From contig NZ_JAICZW010000013.1 in the NCBI RefSeq assembly GCF_029057325.1, positions 1 through 61,584 of the forward strand: a stretch of DNA of 61,584 bases. The letters run 5' to 3'. Each line of letters begins with the position of its first letter. Position 1 is the stretch's first letter. Positions 27,012-38,035 of this stretch are shown here, one piece after another. This stretch comes from Bacteroides sp. GTDB lineage: Bacteria; Bacteroidota; Bacteroidia; Bacteroidales; Bacteroidaceae. The translations under genes and the position numbers were made by a program. The notes under the pieces are model-generated. The model was not told where the DNA came from. It saw only the letters and a list, made by a program, of their open reading frames with translations, and ran no database searches.

Positions 27012-28568
27012 ATGACAAGCAATACACAAAGAGCTCTATTACAGGCTCAGATATGGAAAATCGCCAACGAAGTACGTGGAGCGGTTGATGGATGGGACTT
27101 TAAGCAGTTTGTCCTTGGTACATTGTTCTACCGTTTTATTAGTGAGAATTTCTCGAATTACATTGAAGGTGGAGATGAGAGCGTTGATTATGCTAATCTG
27201 CCTGATAGCATAATCACTCCCGAAATTAAAGACGATGCGATTAAGACCAAAGGATATTTCATATACCCAAGTCAGTTATTTGTAAATATCGCTAAAACAG
27301 CGAACAAGAATCCAAATCTAAACACAGACCTCAAAGCTATATTTACAGCAATTGAGGGTTCTGCGGTTGGTTATGATTCAGAGGGAGACATCAAAGGCCT
27401 ATTTGCAGACTTTGATACCACAAGCACTCGATTAGGAAATACCGTAGAGGATAAGAATAGTCGTTTGGCAGCTGTTATAAAGGGTGTTGAAGGATTGAAC
27501 TTCGGTAATTTTGAAGACAATCATATCGACTTGTTTGGCGATGCCTATGAGTTCTTGATACACAATTATGCTGCTAATGCTGGAAAATCAGGTGGTGAGT
27601 TCTTTACTCCTCAATGTGTATCAAATCTTATTGCGCGCTTGGCAATGCATAACCAGAGTTCCATAAATAAGATTTATGACCCTGCTGCAGGCTCTGGTTC
27701 ATTATTGTTGCAGGCGAAAAAACAGTTTGATGAGCATATTATTGAAGAAGGTTTCTTTGGTCAAGAGATTAACCATACTACATACAATCTTGCTCGTATG
27801 AATATGTTTCTGCATAACATAAACTACGACAAATTTAACATTGCGCTGGGCAATACTCTGATGGATCCTCAATTTGGCGATGACAAGCCTTTTGATGCGA
27901 TTGTATCCAATCCTCCGTACTCCGTAAATTGGATTGGTTCTGATGACCCAACACTGATTAACGATGATCGATTTGCTCCTGCAGGTGTGTTAGCCCCTAA
28001 GTCAAAAGCGGACTTCGCTTTTGTACTGCACGCATTGAGTTATCTTTCAAGCAAAGGTAGAGCTGCGATAGTATGTTTCCCTGGTATTTTCTATCGAGGA
28101 GGTGCAGAGCAAAAGATTAGAAAATATTTGGTAGATAACAACTTTGTAGAGACTGTTATTGCACTGGCACCTAATCTATTCTACGGAACTACGATTGCGG
28201 TAAACATCTTAGTTTTATCTAAACATAAATTAGATACAAAGACTCAATTTATTGATGCTACCAGCAATAAGTTTTATAAAAAAGGAACAAATAACAATGT
28301 TCTTGAAGAGGAGCATATAAGTGAGATTATAAAAATCTTTGATAGAAAAGAAGATAAAGAAGCTATTGCAAAATCTATTGACAACAAACAGATTGCAGAA
28401 AATGATTACAATCTATCCGTCAGTAGTTATGTAGAAGCAAAAGAGACCCGAAAAGAAACCAATATTAAGGAACTCAATGAACGCATCCGCAAGATTGTGG
28501 CACGAGAGAATGAATTGAGAACAGAGATTAATAAAATCATCGCGGAATTAGAGGAGGATGAGCTATGA
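27012..28568 (+). CDS. hsdM: Type I restriction-modification methyltransferase
   Basis: This 518-residue N6-adenine methyltransferase has an N-terminal HsdM helical domain. The AdoMet motif [11 protein letters not shown] is near residue 222 and the catalytic NPPY is near residue 300. With HsdS it forms the methylase that protects the host. Its stop overlaps the hsdS start (ATGA). Close neighbours in sequence are the type IC enzymes, consistent with the EcoprrI-like gene order. Confidence 0.96.
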   Translation: MTSNTQRALLQAQIWKIANEVRGAVDGWDFKQFVLGTLFYRFISENFSNYIEGGDESVDYANLPDSIITPEIKDDAIKTKGYFIYPSQLFVNIAKTANKNPNLNTDLKAIFTAIEGSAVGYDSEGDIKGLFADFDTTSTRLGNTVEDKNSRLAAVIKGVEGLNFGNFEDNHIDLFGDAYEFLIHNYAANAGKSGGEFFTPQCVSNLIARLAMHNQSSINKIYDPAAGSGSLLLQAKKQFDEHIIEEGFFGQEINHTTYNLARMNMFLHNINYDKFNIALGNTLMDPQFGDDKPFDAIVSNPPYSVNWIGSDDPTLINDDRFAPAGVLAPKSKADFAFVLHALSYLSSKGRAAIVCFPGIFYRGGAEQKIRKYLVDNNFVETVIALAPNLFYGTTIAVNILVLSKHKLDTKTQFIDATSNKFYKKGTNNNVLEEEHISEIIKIFDRKEDKEAIAKSIDNKQIAENDYNLSVSSYVEAKETRKETNIKELNERIRKIVARENELRTEINKIIAELEEDEL

Positions 28569-29812
28569 ATAAGTTGAAAAGATTGATAGAGGAACTTTGC
28601 CCCAATGGTGTTAAAAACAAGAAGCTTGGGGAGGTATGTGATTTTGTGAATGGCTTTGCTTTTAGAAGTAGTCTTTTTAGAGAAGATGGAGAAAAGATTA
28701 TACGTATAACTAATATCAATGGTCGTACTGTTGATATAGATGATGTTAAATATTTTTATAAAGAGGATTATAAAACAGACCTAGAACAATTTTCAATCAA
28801 AAATGGAGATATTTTGATTGCAATGTCAGGTGCCACGACTGGAAAAATAGGATGTTATAATTATGATGATATCTCATATTTAAACCAACGAATCGGAAAG
28901 TTTAAGCCTCATAGTGGTATCCTATCAAGAAGATACTTATATCATGTACTTCTTGCGAATACAGGGACTTTATATGTACTTGCTGGAGGTGGAGCCCAAC
29001 CCAATTTAAGCTCTACTAAACTAATGGAAACTTTTGAGATTCCAGTTCCTCCTTTTGTTGTGCAAGAAGAAATTGCAAACATTCTCGACCGCTTCGCAGA
29101 ATATGCAGCGGAGCTGCAAGCGGAGCTGCAAGCGAGACAAGAGCAATATGAATACTATCGAAATAAGTTGCTGACATTCAATAAAATAGGGGGGGGGAAG
29201 CAAGGCGTAATATGGATGAAAATGAGTGAGTTAGGTACATTCATAAGAGGCAATGGCTTGCAAAAAAAGGATTTTACAGAAAGTGGAATCCCTTGTATTC
29301 ATTATGGTCAGATATATACACACTATGGGACATTTGCAACAAAGACCAAATCGTATGTAAACAGTGAAACAGCCAAGAAGTGCAAAAAAGCTCACTATGG
29401 CGATTTGGTATTTGCAACCGTAAGTGAAAATATTGATGATGTTTGCAAATGTGTTGCTTGGCTTGGGGATGAAGAAATTTGTATTAGTGGAGATAGTCTA
29501 GCTTTTTCTCATGATCAAAATCCCAAATACATAGCGTATTATTTTCAAACATATGCATTTGCAAAATACAAAAGGAGTAGAGTTACAGGGACAAAAGTCA
29601 TTAGGTTGAATCAATCACAATTAGAACAATTTGAGATACCTATACCTCCCCTAACAGAACAAGAGCGTATAGTTTCTATTCTTGATAAGTTTGAAGCATT
29701 GGTTAGCGACCTAGTACAAGGGCTGCCAGCAGAAATAGCAGCAGTAAAAGAACAATACGAATATTATAGAAATAAACTACTATCATTTCCAAAGTATAAA
29801 TTAAGTGCTTGA
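28565..29812 (+). CDS. hsdS: Type I specificity subunit with switchable middle
   Basis: This 415-residue protein has two target-recognition domains, each followed by a conserved helix containing [11 protein letters not shown] (residues ~195-205 and ~398-408). Two features stand out. A G9 tract at 29189-29197 lies exactly between the two halves. A perfect 12-base tandem repeat (GCGGAGCTGCAA twice, 29108-29131), encoding AELQ-AELQ, lies in the first spacer helix. Losing one G brings TAA into frame within about ten codons; gaining one brings TGA soon after. In-frame ATGs at 29216 and 29222 could restart the second half. Here the gene is in the full-length state. Confidence 0.95.
   Translation: MNKLKRLIEELCPNGVKNKKLGEVCDFVNGFAFRSSLFREDGEKIIRITNINGRTVDIDDVKYFYKEDYKTDLEQFSIKNGDILIAMSGATTGKIGCYNYDDISYLNQRIGKFKPHSGILSRRYLYHVLLANTGTLYVLAGGGAQPNLSSTKLMETFEIPVPPFVVQEEIANILDRFAEYAAELQAELQARQEQYEYYRNKLLTFNKIGGGKQGVIWMKMSELGTFIRGNGLQKKDFTESGIPCIHYGQIYTHYGTFATKTKSYVNSETAKKCKKAHYGDLVFATVSENIDDVCKCVAWLGDEEICISGDSLAFSHDQNPKYIAYYFQTYAFAKYKRSRVTGTKVIRLNQSQLEQFEIPIPPLTEQERIVSILDKFEALVSDLVQGLPAEIAAVKEQYEYYRNKLLSFPKYKLSA
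29108..29131 (+). repeat. 12-bp tandem repeat in the hsdS spacer
   Basis: Two exact copies of GCGGAGCTGCAA encode a four-residue repeat in the helix that separates the two recognition domains. In the EcoR124 family, a change from two to three copies of a four-residue repeat at this position lengthens the recognition-site spacer by one base. Confidence 0.85.
29189..29197 (+). repeat. G9 homopolymer in hsdS
   Basis: Nine consecutive G residues in an otherwise A+T-rich gene are a typical slipped-strand phase-variation tract. Its place at the junction between the half-subunits means either frame change produces a ~210-residue half-HsdS. Confidence 0.9.
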
Positions 29813-29813
29813 T

Positions 29814-30938
29814 ATGGGAAAGACATTGACCGAAATTGCCCAAACGCTTAAAGATGCCAATAAGAAGGTACAATTGATTTATGCCTTCAATGGTGTTGGA
29901 AAAACTCGCCTTTCTCGTGAGTTTAAGGAGTTGGTTGCACCCAAAACTGAAGGTGAAGAGACAGAAGAAGAGAGGCCATTAAAAGTTCTCTACTATAATG
30001 CCTTTACCGAAGATTTGTTCTATTGGGATAATGATTTGCATGAAGATACCAATAGAAAGTTAATCATACACCCAAACAGTTTTACAGATTGGATATTCAA
30101 AGATCAAGGTCAAGAGTCTAATATAATTACGCACTTTCAGCGTTATATGAATGACAAACTTACTCCATCTTTTAACAAAGACTTCAATGAGATTTCTTTT
30201 TCATTAGAGCGTGGAGATGATAATACGATAGACAATATTAAAATCTCCAAAGGAGAAGAAAGTTGTTTGATTTGGTGTGTCTTTTTCAGCTTGATAAAAT
30301 TAGTTATAGATACATTAAATGAGTCAGAGCCTGCAAATCGTGATACTAATCAATTTGATGAGTTGGAATATATTTTTATCGATGACCCTGTCAGTTCTTT
30401 GGATGAGAATCACCTAATAGAGCTTGCTGTTAATATTGCAGAATTAATAAAGTCGAGTCAATCTGATATTAAGTTTATCATTACAACTCATAATCCGTTG
30501 TTTTATAATGTGCTATACAATGAGTTGGAGCTAAAGAAGAAAAATAGACAGGGAAACGAGTGCTGCTATCTATTAGATAAAGAAGACGATGGCACATATG
30601 AGTTGAATGGGAAACTTGGAGATTCAAATAAGAGTTTCTCATACCACTTGTATTTGAGGTCAGTCCTCCAAGAAGCAGTTGATGATAATAAGATTGAAAA
30701 GTATCATTTCATGCTCCTTCGAAATCTTTACGAAAAGACCGCAAACTTTTTAGGCTATCCACAATGGTCAGATTTGTTACCTGATGACAAGAAGACATAT
30801 TATAACAGGATTATTCAGTTCACGAGCCATTCCACATTGTCAAATGAGGTAATTCCTGAGCCAACAGAACCTGAGAAAAACACTTTAAAATTGCTCTTGA
30901 AGCATCTTGTCGATAATAATTATTATACCGAAGAATAA
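29814..30938 (+). CDS. prrC: PrrC anticodon nuclease
   Basis: This is a 374-residue protein from ATG 29814, one base after the hsdS stop; the GTG at 29805 is less likely because the E. coli protein also begins MGKTL. The NTPase domain carries Walker [12 protein letters not shown], the PrrC-specific [15 protein letters not shown], the signature SKGEES, Walker [14 protein letters not shown] and [10 protein letters not shown]. The nuclease triad known from E. coli PrrC (Arg320, Glu324, His356) is present with identical spacing as Arg303, Glu307 and His339. In E. coli the protein is kept latent by its type I enzyme and cuts tRNA-Lys when a phage blocks restriction. The order hsdM-hsdS-prrC-hsdR is the same as in the prr locus. 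Confidence 0.93.
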   Translation: MGKTLTEIAQTLKDANKKVQLIYAFNGVGKTRLSREFKELVAPKTEGEETEEERPLKVLYYNAFTEDLFYWDNDLHEDTNRKLIIHPNSFTDWIFKDQGQESNIITHFQRYMNDKLTPSFNKDFNEISFSLERGDDNTIDNIKISKGEESCLIWCVFFSLIKLVIDTLNESEPANRDTNQFDELEYIFIDDPVSSLDENHLIELAVNIAELIKSSQSDIKFIITTHNPLFYNVLYNELELKKKNRQGNECCYLLDKEDDGTYELNGKLGDSNKSFSYHLYLRSVLQEAVDDNKIEKYHFMLLRNLYEKTANFLGYPQWSDLLPDDKKTYYNRIIQFTSHSTLSNEVIPEPTEPEKNTLKLLLKHLVDNNYYTEE

Positions 30939-30939
30939 A

Positions 30940-33900
30940 ATGGCATACTATAACACCATAGCAGAATCGAACAACTTTATCGTACTTGATGAGTATGAAA
31001 AGTATTCAGTGTTAAATGAGCCTTCTGTTGTGTATCAAACAGAGGCATCACTTGAACATGAGTTTATTCAAGATTTAAGGAATCAGGGTTACGAATATTT
31101 ACCTGATTTAAATACTTCTGAAGCATTGTTTGCTAATGTCAGAACGCAACTGCAAGTACTCAATGATGTTGAATTTACTGATAGCGAATGGGCGAGATAT
31201 TTAGAAGAATATCTTGATAAACCAAGCGATTCTCTCATCGAAAAAACAAGAAAAATCCAAGATGATTACATCTATGATTTTGTCTTTGATGATGGTCATA
31301 TTAAAAATATCTATTTGGTAGACAAGCAGAATCTATCAAGAAACAAGGTTCAAGTTATCAGGCAGTTTGTGCAAGAAGGATCACATCTTAACCGTTATGA
31401 TGTGACAATTTTGGTTAATGGACTACCTTTGGTTCAAGTTGAGTTGAAGAAGCGAGGTGTTGCGATTAGAGAAGCATTCAATCAAGTACATCGCTATTCA
31501 AAAGAGAGTTTTAACACAAAGGACTCTTTATATAAGTACATTCAGCTATTCGTTATATCCAATGGCACTGATAGCCGATATTTTGCCAATACTGTAGAAC
31601 GAAACAAGAATAGTTTTGACTTTACAATGAATTGGGCCAAAGCAAACAATTCGTTGATTAAAGACTTGAAGGATTTTACTGCAACATTCTTTCAGAAGAA
31701 TACTCTGCTGAATGTAATACTAACATATTCAGTATTTGATTCAAACAATACATTGTTGATAATGCGACCATATCAGATTGCAGCAACGGAGAGAATACTA
31801 TGGAAAATTAGGAGTTCATATCAGGCAAAGAAATGGTCTACTACAGAAGGTGGTGGATATATTTGGCATACAACAGGTTCTGGTAAGACTCTTACGAGTT
31901 TTAAGGCTGCAAGGTTGGCTACTCAACTCGATTTCATAGACAAAGTATTCTTTGTTGTTGATAGAAAAGATCTTGACTATCAAACGATGAAAGAGTATCA
32001 GCGATTCTCTCCCGATAGTGTGAATGGTTCAGAAAGCACTGCCGGACTGAAACGAAACATAGATAAAGACGATAACAAGATTATCGTTACCACTATTCAG
32101 AAATTAAATAATCTGATGAAGAGCGAAAACGATTTGCCCATTTATCAGAAACAAGTTGTCTTTATTTTCGATGAAGCACATCGCTCACAGTTTGGTGAAG
32201 CGCAAAAGCAATTAAAGAAGAAGTTTAAGAAATACTATCAGTTTGGATTTACAGGAACTCCAATCTTCCCAGAAAATGCACTTGGCTCTGATACCACTGC
32301 GAGTGTGTTCGGAAGAGAGTTGCATTCGTATGTTATTACAGATGCCATTCGTGATGAAAAAGTCTTAAAATTCAAGGTCGATTATAACAATGTTCGTCCT
32401 CGATTCAAGGGAATCGAAACGGAACAAAATGAAAAAAAGTTAAGTGCGGCAGAAAACAAGTCTGCACTGCTTCACCCTGCACGTATCAAAGAAATATCTC
32501 AATATATATTGGATAATTTCAAGATAAAAACTCATCGAAGTATAGGTGCTAATAAGGGTTTTAATGCGATGTTTGCAGTTAGTAGTGTAGATGTAGCTAA
32601 GTGTTATTATGAGGAATTAAACAACCTTCAGCAAGGCTCTGAAAAGCCATTGAAGATAGCAACAATCTTTTCATTTGCGGCCAATGAAGAGCAATCGGCA
32701 ATCGGTGAAATTATGGATGAGAATTTTGAGCCTACAGCAATGGATGTTAGTGCAAAAGAGTTCTTGACTAATGCCATTAACGATTATAATGCTATGTTTA
32801 AGACAAGTTTTGGGGTTGATAGCAGAGAATTCCAGAACTATTATAGAGATCTTGCCAAACGAGTAAAGAAAAAAGAAATAGACCTTGTCATTGTTGTTGG
32901 CATGTTCCTTACTGGTTTTGATGCTCCAACACTTAATACTTTATTTGTTGATAAGAATTTACGTTATCACGGACTTATTCAGGCTTTCTCTCGTACGAAT
33001 AGAATTTTTGATGCAACAAAAACATTCGGTAATATCGTTACATTTAGAGATTTAGAGCAACACACTATTGATGCTATAACTCTATTTGGAGATAGTAATA
33101 CTAGAAATGTAGTGCTCGAAAGGAGTTACAAAGAATATTTGGAAGGATTTAAGGATATTGTTACGGGTGATGCCCGTAGAGGATATATTGAGGTTGTAAA
33201 AGAGTTAAATGAAAGATTCCCCGATGTCGATAAGATAGAGACAGAACAAGATAAAAAAGATTTTTCTAAACTCTTTGGTGAGTACTTACGTATTGAGAAC
33301 ATTTTGCAGAACTATGATGAATATACTCATCTTAAGGCTTTGCAAGGGATAGACTTGGACAATCCTAATGCTGTTGAGGAATTTAAAAATACATATTTCG
33401 TAACAGATGAGGATATTAAGGAAATGCAACAGGTAGAAATGTTGTCTGAACGAGCCGTTCAAGATTACAAATCTACTTATAACGATATTAGAGATTGGTT
33501 AAGACGTGAGAAGGATGGTTCTGCTGCTGAAAAATCTAAGATTGATTGGGATGACGTTGTCTTTGAGATTGACCTGCTTAAATCTCAAGAGATAAACTTG
33601 GACTATATACTGGAGTTAATCTTCGAGAAGAATAATAAGACCAAAGATAAAACTGCATTGATTGAAGAGATACGAGGTGTAATTCGTGCAAGTGTAGGTA
33701 ACAGAGCGAAGGAAAGTCTTATCGTTGATTTTATTAACGATACAGACTTGGACACTATTACTGATAAGGCTAGTATTATTGAGTCGTTCTTTGAATATGC
33801 ACAAAGTAAACAGAAGCAAGAGGCCTCAGAGTTAATTTCTTCTGAAAACTTAAATGAAGAAGAAGCCAAGCGATACATTACTGTTTCCTTAAAGCGTGAG

Positions 33901-34047
33901 TTTGTTAGTGAGAATGGAACCGACTTTAATAGTATCTTACCAAAGATGAGTCCGTTGAATCCTATGTACTTGACCAAGAAGCATAAGGTGTTCTTGCTAA
34001 TTGCAGCATTTGTAGAGAAGTTCAAGGGAGTAGGTGGAAAATTATAA
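30940..34047 (+). CDS. hsdR: Type I restriction endonuclease subunit
   Basis: This 1035-residue motor and nuclease begins at ATG 30940, one base after the prrC stop. The N-terminal nuclease domain has [19 protein letters not shown], the PD-(D/E)xK pattern (about residues 150-172). Helicase Walker A is [10 protein letters not shown] near residue 312, the DEAH box [10 protein letters not shown] is near 410, and a late motor motif is [10 protein letters not shown]. It cuts unmodified DNA after translocation. Together with HsdM and HsdS it is expected to hold PrrC inactive. Confidence 0.96.
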   Translation: MAYYNTIAESNNFIVLDEYEKYSVLNEPSVVYQTEASLEHEFIQDLRNQGYEYLPDLNTSEALFANVRTQLQVLNDVEFTDSEWARYLEEYLDKPSDSLIEKTRKIQDDYIYDFVFDDGHIKNIYLVDKQNLSRNKVQVIRQFVQEGSHLNRYDVTILVNGLPLVQVELKKRGVAIREAFNQVHRYSKESFNTKDSLYKYIQLFVISNGTDSRYFANTVERNKNSFDFTMNWAKANNSLIKDLKDFTATFFQKNTLLNVILTYSVFDSNNTLLIMRPYQIAATERILWKIRSSYQAKKWSTTEGGGYIWHTTGSGKTLTSFKAARLATQLDFIDKVFFVVDRKDLDYQTMKEYQRFSPDSVNGSESTAGLKRNIDKDDNKIIVTTIQKLNNLMKSENDLPIYQKQVVFIFDEAHRSQFGEAQKQLKKKFKKYYQFGFTGTPIFPENALGSDTTASVFGRELHSYVITDAIRDEKVLKFKVDYNNVRPRFKGIETEQNEKKLSAAENKSALLHPARIKEISQYILDNFKIKTHRSIGANKGFNAMFAVSSVDVAKCYYEELNNLQQGSEKPLKIATIFSFAANEEQSAIGEIMDENFEPTAMDVSAKEFLTNAINDYNAMFKTSFGVDSREFQNYYRDLAKRVKKKEIDLVIVVGMFLTGFDAPTLNTLFVDKNLRYHGLIQAFSRTNRIFDATKTFGNIVTFRDLEQHTIDAITLFGDSNTRNVVLERSYKEYLEGFKDIVTGDARRGYIEVVKELNERFPDVDKIETEQDKKDFSKLFGEYLRIENILQNYDEYTHLKALQGIDLDNPNAVEEFKNTYFVTDEDIKEMQQVEMLSERAVQDYKSTYNDIRDWLRREKDGSAAEKSKIDWDDVVFEIDLLKSQEINLDYILELIFEKNNKTKDKTALIEEIRGVIRASVGNRAKESLIVDFINDTDLDTITDKASIIESFFEYAQSKQKQEASELISSENLNEEEAKRYITVSLKREFVSENGTDFNSILPKMSPLNPMYLTKKHKVFLLIAAFVEKFKGVGGKL

Positions 34048-34074
34048 ATTAAAGTTTTAAATAAATACAGTATT

Positions 34075-35964
34075 ATGAGCGAACAATTATTAACAACATA
34101 TTCCTTTTTTGCAGCCTTAACAGAAAATAGCACAGATATTTATAGTGCTGTATATGTTCCTATATGCAAAAGAGCATTGTCTTTATACGCTAAGAACAAA
34201 ACTATTGGTAGCGACCAAGACATATGTAATTTGATATCCTCAGAATATGGAATTGATGTGCCATTGCTAATTATTCGTAAACTTATAAAGTCTGTTGTTA
34301 ATGATTTGTCTCGAAAGGATAAAACAAAATTTGATTTTCAGATTATAGAAAATGGTAATAATTTTTCATTCTCGTTTAAATCATTCTCGTTCTGCGACAT
34401 CGAAGAATCGTATAACGTAGAGAGACGCAAATCAAATGCACTACAACAGGCATTTGAAATATTTGCCAAAGAACAAGGAGAAAATATAAACAACATTCCG
34501 TCCTTTTCAGATTTTATAAATAAGAATAAGAATAAAATCTCATCATTCCTTTCGGGAAGAGTTAATGATATTACAGATTGTTCTGAAGTTTCTTTTATGC
34601 CTCATGTACGTTTCCTTCAATACATAGAACAAAATAATGACAACCTATATAAGGCTACAAAACAAATTTTTATAGGTTCTGTTATTGCGTCATATTTAGA
34701 ATCTGATTTTGATTTAGAGGCGAAATTAGAAAAAGGAACATCGTATTATCTTGACACCCAAATAGTGTTGGAACTTTTAGACTTGCAAAGAGCAGAAGAT
34801 ACGCCTCCAACAAAAGAATTAATTAAATTAATTCATGATACTGGAGGCAATATCAGATTGATGGACATAACATTAGATGAGATAAAAACTAATATACAAA
34901 ATGCTATACACAATTATGATAGGAATCATCCAACGACAACAATTAATGAGGCATGTGTTCGTTTAGGAAAAAATAAAACTTGGCTTATCGCTTTGCATGG
35001 AAATTTGGATAATTTACTACAAACAGACTATAAAATTAATATAGACAAGGTTCCCGAATCTGATATTGAGAAATTTGCAAATACTGACGATGCAACGCAA
35101 TTAAAAGAAATTTGGTTTAGAAAACATTCTGCAGTACATGATGTTGTTGCATATTTACATGTTCGGGAAAAGCGCAAATATGATCCAAATAAAAAGTTGC
35201 TACAAAAGGCTAGTTATTGGTTTGTAACTGCCAACAGAAAACTTTGTGAATTTAACATTACAAAGAAGATTAATGGCAACATAGGTGAAATCATTATGCC
35301 TGATGAACTAACGAGTTTATTGTTTTTACAGAATCCTAAGAAATTATCAGGAAGGGTTTCTTCAATTGGATTAAACGAATTGATTGCGCAAACTTTATCA
35401 GAAGAATACCCTAGCAGGGATTTAATTAACGAATTTGATAGTGTCGTTTCATCTTTGCAAAATATATCTGCTGATGACTATAAAATATTGTTATCTTCTA
35501 TATCTCAAGAATCTACCATCAAGATTCACAAGTTATTGCATGGTTCTATTTCTGAGCCTGAAAAGTTTAACAAGGATATACATGCAATTATTGAAACAGA
35601 ACGCAACAATAAACTGAAAACAGATAATAAACATAAGATTGAAATACAGAAGAATAATGAACTTCAAGAAGCCAACAAGAATTTATCAAGACAATTATCT
35701 GATATATCCCAACAGATTGCAGATATTCAAGAGAGTCAGCATTTAGAGAAAATTAGACAAGAAGAAAAGGATAAGATAAATAGGCGTTGGATTTGGATGT
35801 GTATATCTATTATAGTTGCATTAGCAGCAATAATAGTTTTACAAAGTTTTCCCAATATAACAAAATGTATACAAAAAAGCATTCAGATTATTGGTGGATT
35901 AGGGGGATTTTGGGGATTTTGCAATTTAGCACTAAATCTTTGGTCAAAATTTAAATCGCATTAA
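34075..35964 (+). CDS. PIN-like nuclease with coiled coil and membrane anchor
   Basis: I do not recognise this 629-residue protein as a named family. The middle (about residues 223-415) looks like a PIN nuclease: YYLDTQIVLELLDL supplies the first Asp, DITLDEIKTN a Glu, HDVVAYLHVREK a further Asp and WFVTANRKLCEF the T/S-x-N element. Residues ~510-570 form a charged coiled coil, and the C-terminus has two hydrophobic helices (about 574-594 and 607-625). It starts 28 bases after hsdR and ends two bases before the next gene, so it belongs to the restriction operon. A membrane-tethered RNase or DNase used in defence is an inference. Confidence 0.65.
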   Translation: MSEQLLTTYSFFAALTENSTDIYSAVYVPICKRALSLYAKNKTIGSDQDICNLISSEYGIDVPLLIIRKLIKSVVNDLSRKDKTKFDFQIIENGNNFSFSFKSFSFCDIEESYNVERRKSNALQQAFEIFAKEQGENINNIPSFSDFINKNKNKISSFLSGRVNDITDCSEVSFMPHVRFLQYIEQNNDNLYKATKQIFIGSVIASYLESDFDLEAKLEKGTSYYLDTQIVLELLDLQRAEDTPPTKELIKLIHDTGGNIRLMDITLDEIKTNIQNAIHNYDRNHPTTTINEACVRLGKNKTWLIALHGNLDNLLQTDYKINIDKVPESDIEKFANTDDATQLKEIWFRKHSAVHDVVAYLHVREKRKYDPNKKLLQKASYWFVTANRKLCEFNITKKINGNIGEIIMPDELTSLLFLQNPKKLSGRVSSIGLNELIAQTLSEEYPSRDLINEFDSVVSSLQNISADDYKILLSSISQESTIKIHKLLHGSISEPEKFNKDIHAIIETERNNKLKTDNKHKIEIQKNNELQEANKNLSRQLSDISQQIADIQESQHLEKIRQEEKDKINRRWIWMCISIIVALAAIIVLQSFPNITKCIQKSIQIIGGLGGFWGFCNLALNLWSKFKSH

Positions 35965-35966
35965 TT

Positions 35967-37643
35967 ATGACTTCAAAAGAACTTCAACAATACTTACTTC
36001 GCGAATTTCCACAGGAGAACGCCTGTTGTGAATGGAAAGAGATGAAGAATTTGAAAAACTCCTTTGCTGGAGACGAAAAAAATGATGTTGTCTCTTATGT
36101 GTCAGCCATTGCCAATATGGAGGGTGGACATCTTGTAATTGGAGTACAGGACCAAACATTGGAAATTGTGGGTACTGACCTTACGAAGTTTAACTTGAAT
36201 GCACAATCTGCTGTTTGGAAATTAGTTGAACATTGTACAAACCTTTCTTCAGAAGGGCTTGACATCAGCGAATATATAACGGAAGACACGCAAAAGGTTG
36301 TGTGGGTTATTCATATCCCTAAGCATCTCCCACGCCGTCCTGTGTATGCTCATAAAAAGGCATGGCAACGAGTGGAAGATTCGTTAGTGGAAATGACTCA
36401 AGAAAGACTTTCCGCTATTCTTGAAGAACCGATATTTGAAGCAAAGGATTGGTCTGCCGAGATTGTCCTTAACGTTACACTGGCTGACCTTGACGAATTG
36501 GCTATTGCCAAGGCACGTGTTATGTTCAAAAAGGTTCATGCTTCTAAAATCCCGTCAGAAGAGATTGATGCATGGTCGGTAGAAGAATTGCTTTGTAATA
36601 GCGGTATCATGATTGATGGAAAATTGACACGTGCTGCTATTATTCTTTTGGGTAAACCTGTATCAGTTTTTAAACTTCGCCCAGCTATGGCGGAGGTAAC
36701 TTGGACATTACGCGATGAACATCAAGAGGTAGTGGATTACGAACATTTTACGGTTCCCTTCATTTTGACTGTGGATCAAATATTGGGTAAGATTCGTAAC
36801 CTGACAATGAGAGAACTGCCTGGAGGAACATTATTCCCCGATACAATGAAACAATATGATGACTACACGATTCGTGAGGCACTTCATAATGCCATTGCAC
36901 ATCAAGATTACACCTTGCAACAACGTATCAATTTTGTAGAAAATCCGAGCTATCTGTATTATGAAAACGGAGGTAGCTTCATTCCTGGCACTCTGCAAAA
37001 AGCATTGGCAACCAAAGGGCCACAACGACATTTCAGAAATGAATGTCTTTGCCGGGCAATGGTAAACTTCAACATGATTGACACTGTAAGTAGAGGAATC
37101 AAGAAGATGTTCAATGAGCAGTGGCGTCGCCATTTCCCAATGCCCGATTATGAAATAGATGCAACGAATAAGGAGGTCGGTGTGAAAATATATGGTAATT
37201 CCATCAATGAGAAATATACCAAACTCTTAAAGGAAAATGACACTTTGACATTGGAAGATTGTATATTGTTGGATGCCGTACAAAAAGGGCATCGTATTTC
37301 GGAGGACAATGTAGTGGCACTACTGGAAAGAGGCTTGTTAGAAGGAGATAGTTCTGAGTATCGTATTTCGCTTGATGTAGCAAAGAAGACACACCAATTA
37401 CCTGAATATACACGTAACAAAGGTCTTGACAAATCTAAAATTCAACAAATGATTTTGCAGTATTTGCAGAATGCAGGTTCTACAGGAGCAAAACGTGATG
37501 CCATATTCGATTATCTGAAAGAAGTCCTGCCGCAAAATAAGACACATGAGCAACAAGAGCGAATGTTGGGTAACATTCTTTCAGAAATGAAAGAAAAAGG
37601 ATTAATCACTCCTGAAGGTCGAACTTGGTTCCTGAAGTCGTAA
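35967..37643 (+). CDS. AlbA_2 (Schlafen-like) domain ATP-binding protein
   Basis: This 558-residue protein begins with an AlbA_2 domain (EWKEMKNLKNSF and later SAIANMEGGHLVIGV). It continues with the HATPase_c_4-type segment around IREALHNAIAHQDYT, and ends in a winged-helix-like region. Such proteins are annotated as putative DNA-binding transcriptional regulators and are common passengers of type I restriction loci. It is the last gene of the operon, followed by a terminator. Whether it controls the operon or acts as another defence effector is open. Confidence 0.8.
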   Translation: MTSKELQQYLLREFPQENACCEWKEMKNLKNSFAGDEKNDVVSYVSAIANMEGGHLVIGVQDQTLEIVGTDLTKFNLNAQSAVWKLVEHCTNLSSEGLDISEYITEDTQKVVWVIHIPKHLPRRPVYAHKKAWQRVEDSLVEMTQERLSAILEEPIFEAKDWSAEIVLNVTLADLDELAIAKARVMFKKVHASKIPSEEIDAWSVEELLCNSGIMIDGKLTRAAIILLGKPVSVFKLRPAMAEVTWTLRDEHQEVVDYEHFTVPFILTVDQILGKIRNLTMRELPGGTLFPDTMKQYDDYTIREALHNAIAHQDYTLQQRINFVENPSYLYYENGGSFIPGTLQKALATKGPQRHFRNECLCRAMVNFNMIDTVSRGIKKMFNEQWRRHFPMPDYEIDATNKEVGVKIYGNSINEKYTKLLKENDTLTLEDCILLDAVQKGHRISEDNVVALLERGLLEGDSSEYRISLDVAKKTHQLPEYTRNKGLDKSKIQQMILQYLQNAGSTGAKRDAIFDYLKEVLPQNKTHEQQERMLGNILSEMKEKGLITPEGRTWFLKS

Positions 37644-38035
37644 TCCATAAATTATGACTGAAATATGACCTATTACGACTATTTATAACTATAAAAGGGG
37701 ATTATAACTGAAAAAGTAGCCCAATTCTTTGCTCAATCAAGGAATTTGGCTACTTTTGTATCAGAGTTGTTTGACAAAGCAGAACGCAGAAGATTGGTGC
37801 AATCTCGAAATCGCCAAATCGTTACCAACAACTTTCTACCATAGCATTCGCTATTTGTGTATCAATCAGATACGGAATAATTGATTATCCGCGGCAAAGA
37901 TAACGCAAACCCGATAGATTTTTATATGTTAGCAGAAGTTTCTTCTTTTTCTCAAAAAAAGTTCTTCTCTTTGCAACTTTATAGGAGAGACGATACGTCT
38001 AACTCACAAAGAAACAAATAAAAAACAGATAAATC
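37644..38035. other. Gap at the right border of the island
   Basis: The left part holds the operon terminator. Around 37891-37902 is a minus-strand TATCTTTGCCGC promoter-like sequence with no minus-strand gene to serve, possibly left behind by the insertion. Base composition returns to that of the core genome at about 38.0 kb. No gene is seen. Confidence 0.5.
37712..37758 (+). terminator. Terminator of the restriction island operon
   Basis: AAAAGTAGCCCAATTC (37712-37727) pairs with GAATTTGGCTACTTTT (37742-37757) with one mismatch. A and T runs at its ends make it usable on both strands. Confidence 0.8.

Noticed and set aside
24052..38035. GCGGCAAAGATA at both ends of the island as an attachment repeat
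   Set aside because: The 12 bases include a minus-strand TATCTTTG promoter box that is common upstream of Bacteroides genes, so a chance match is likely.
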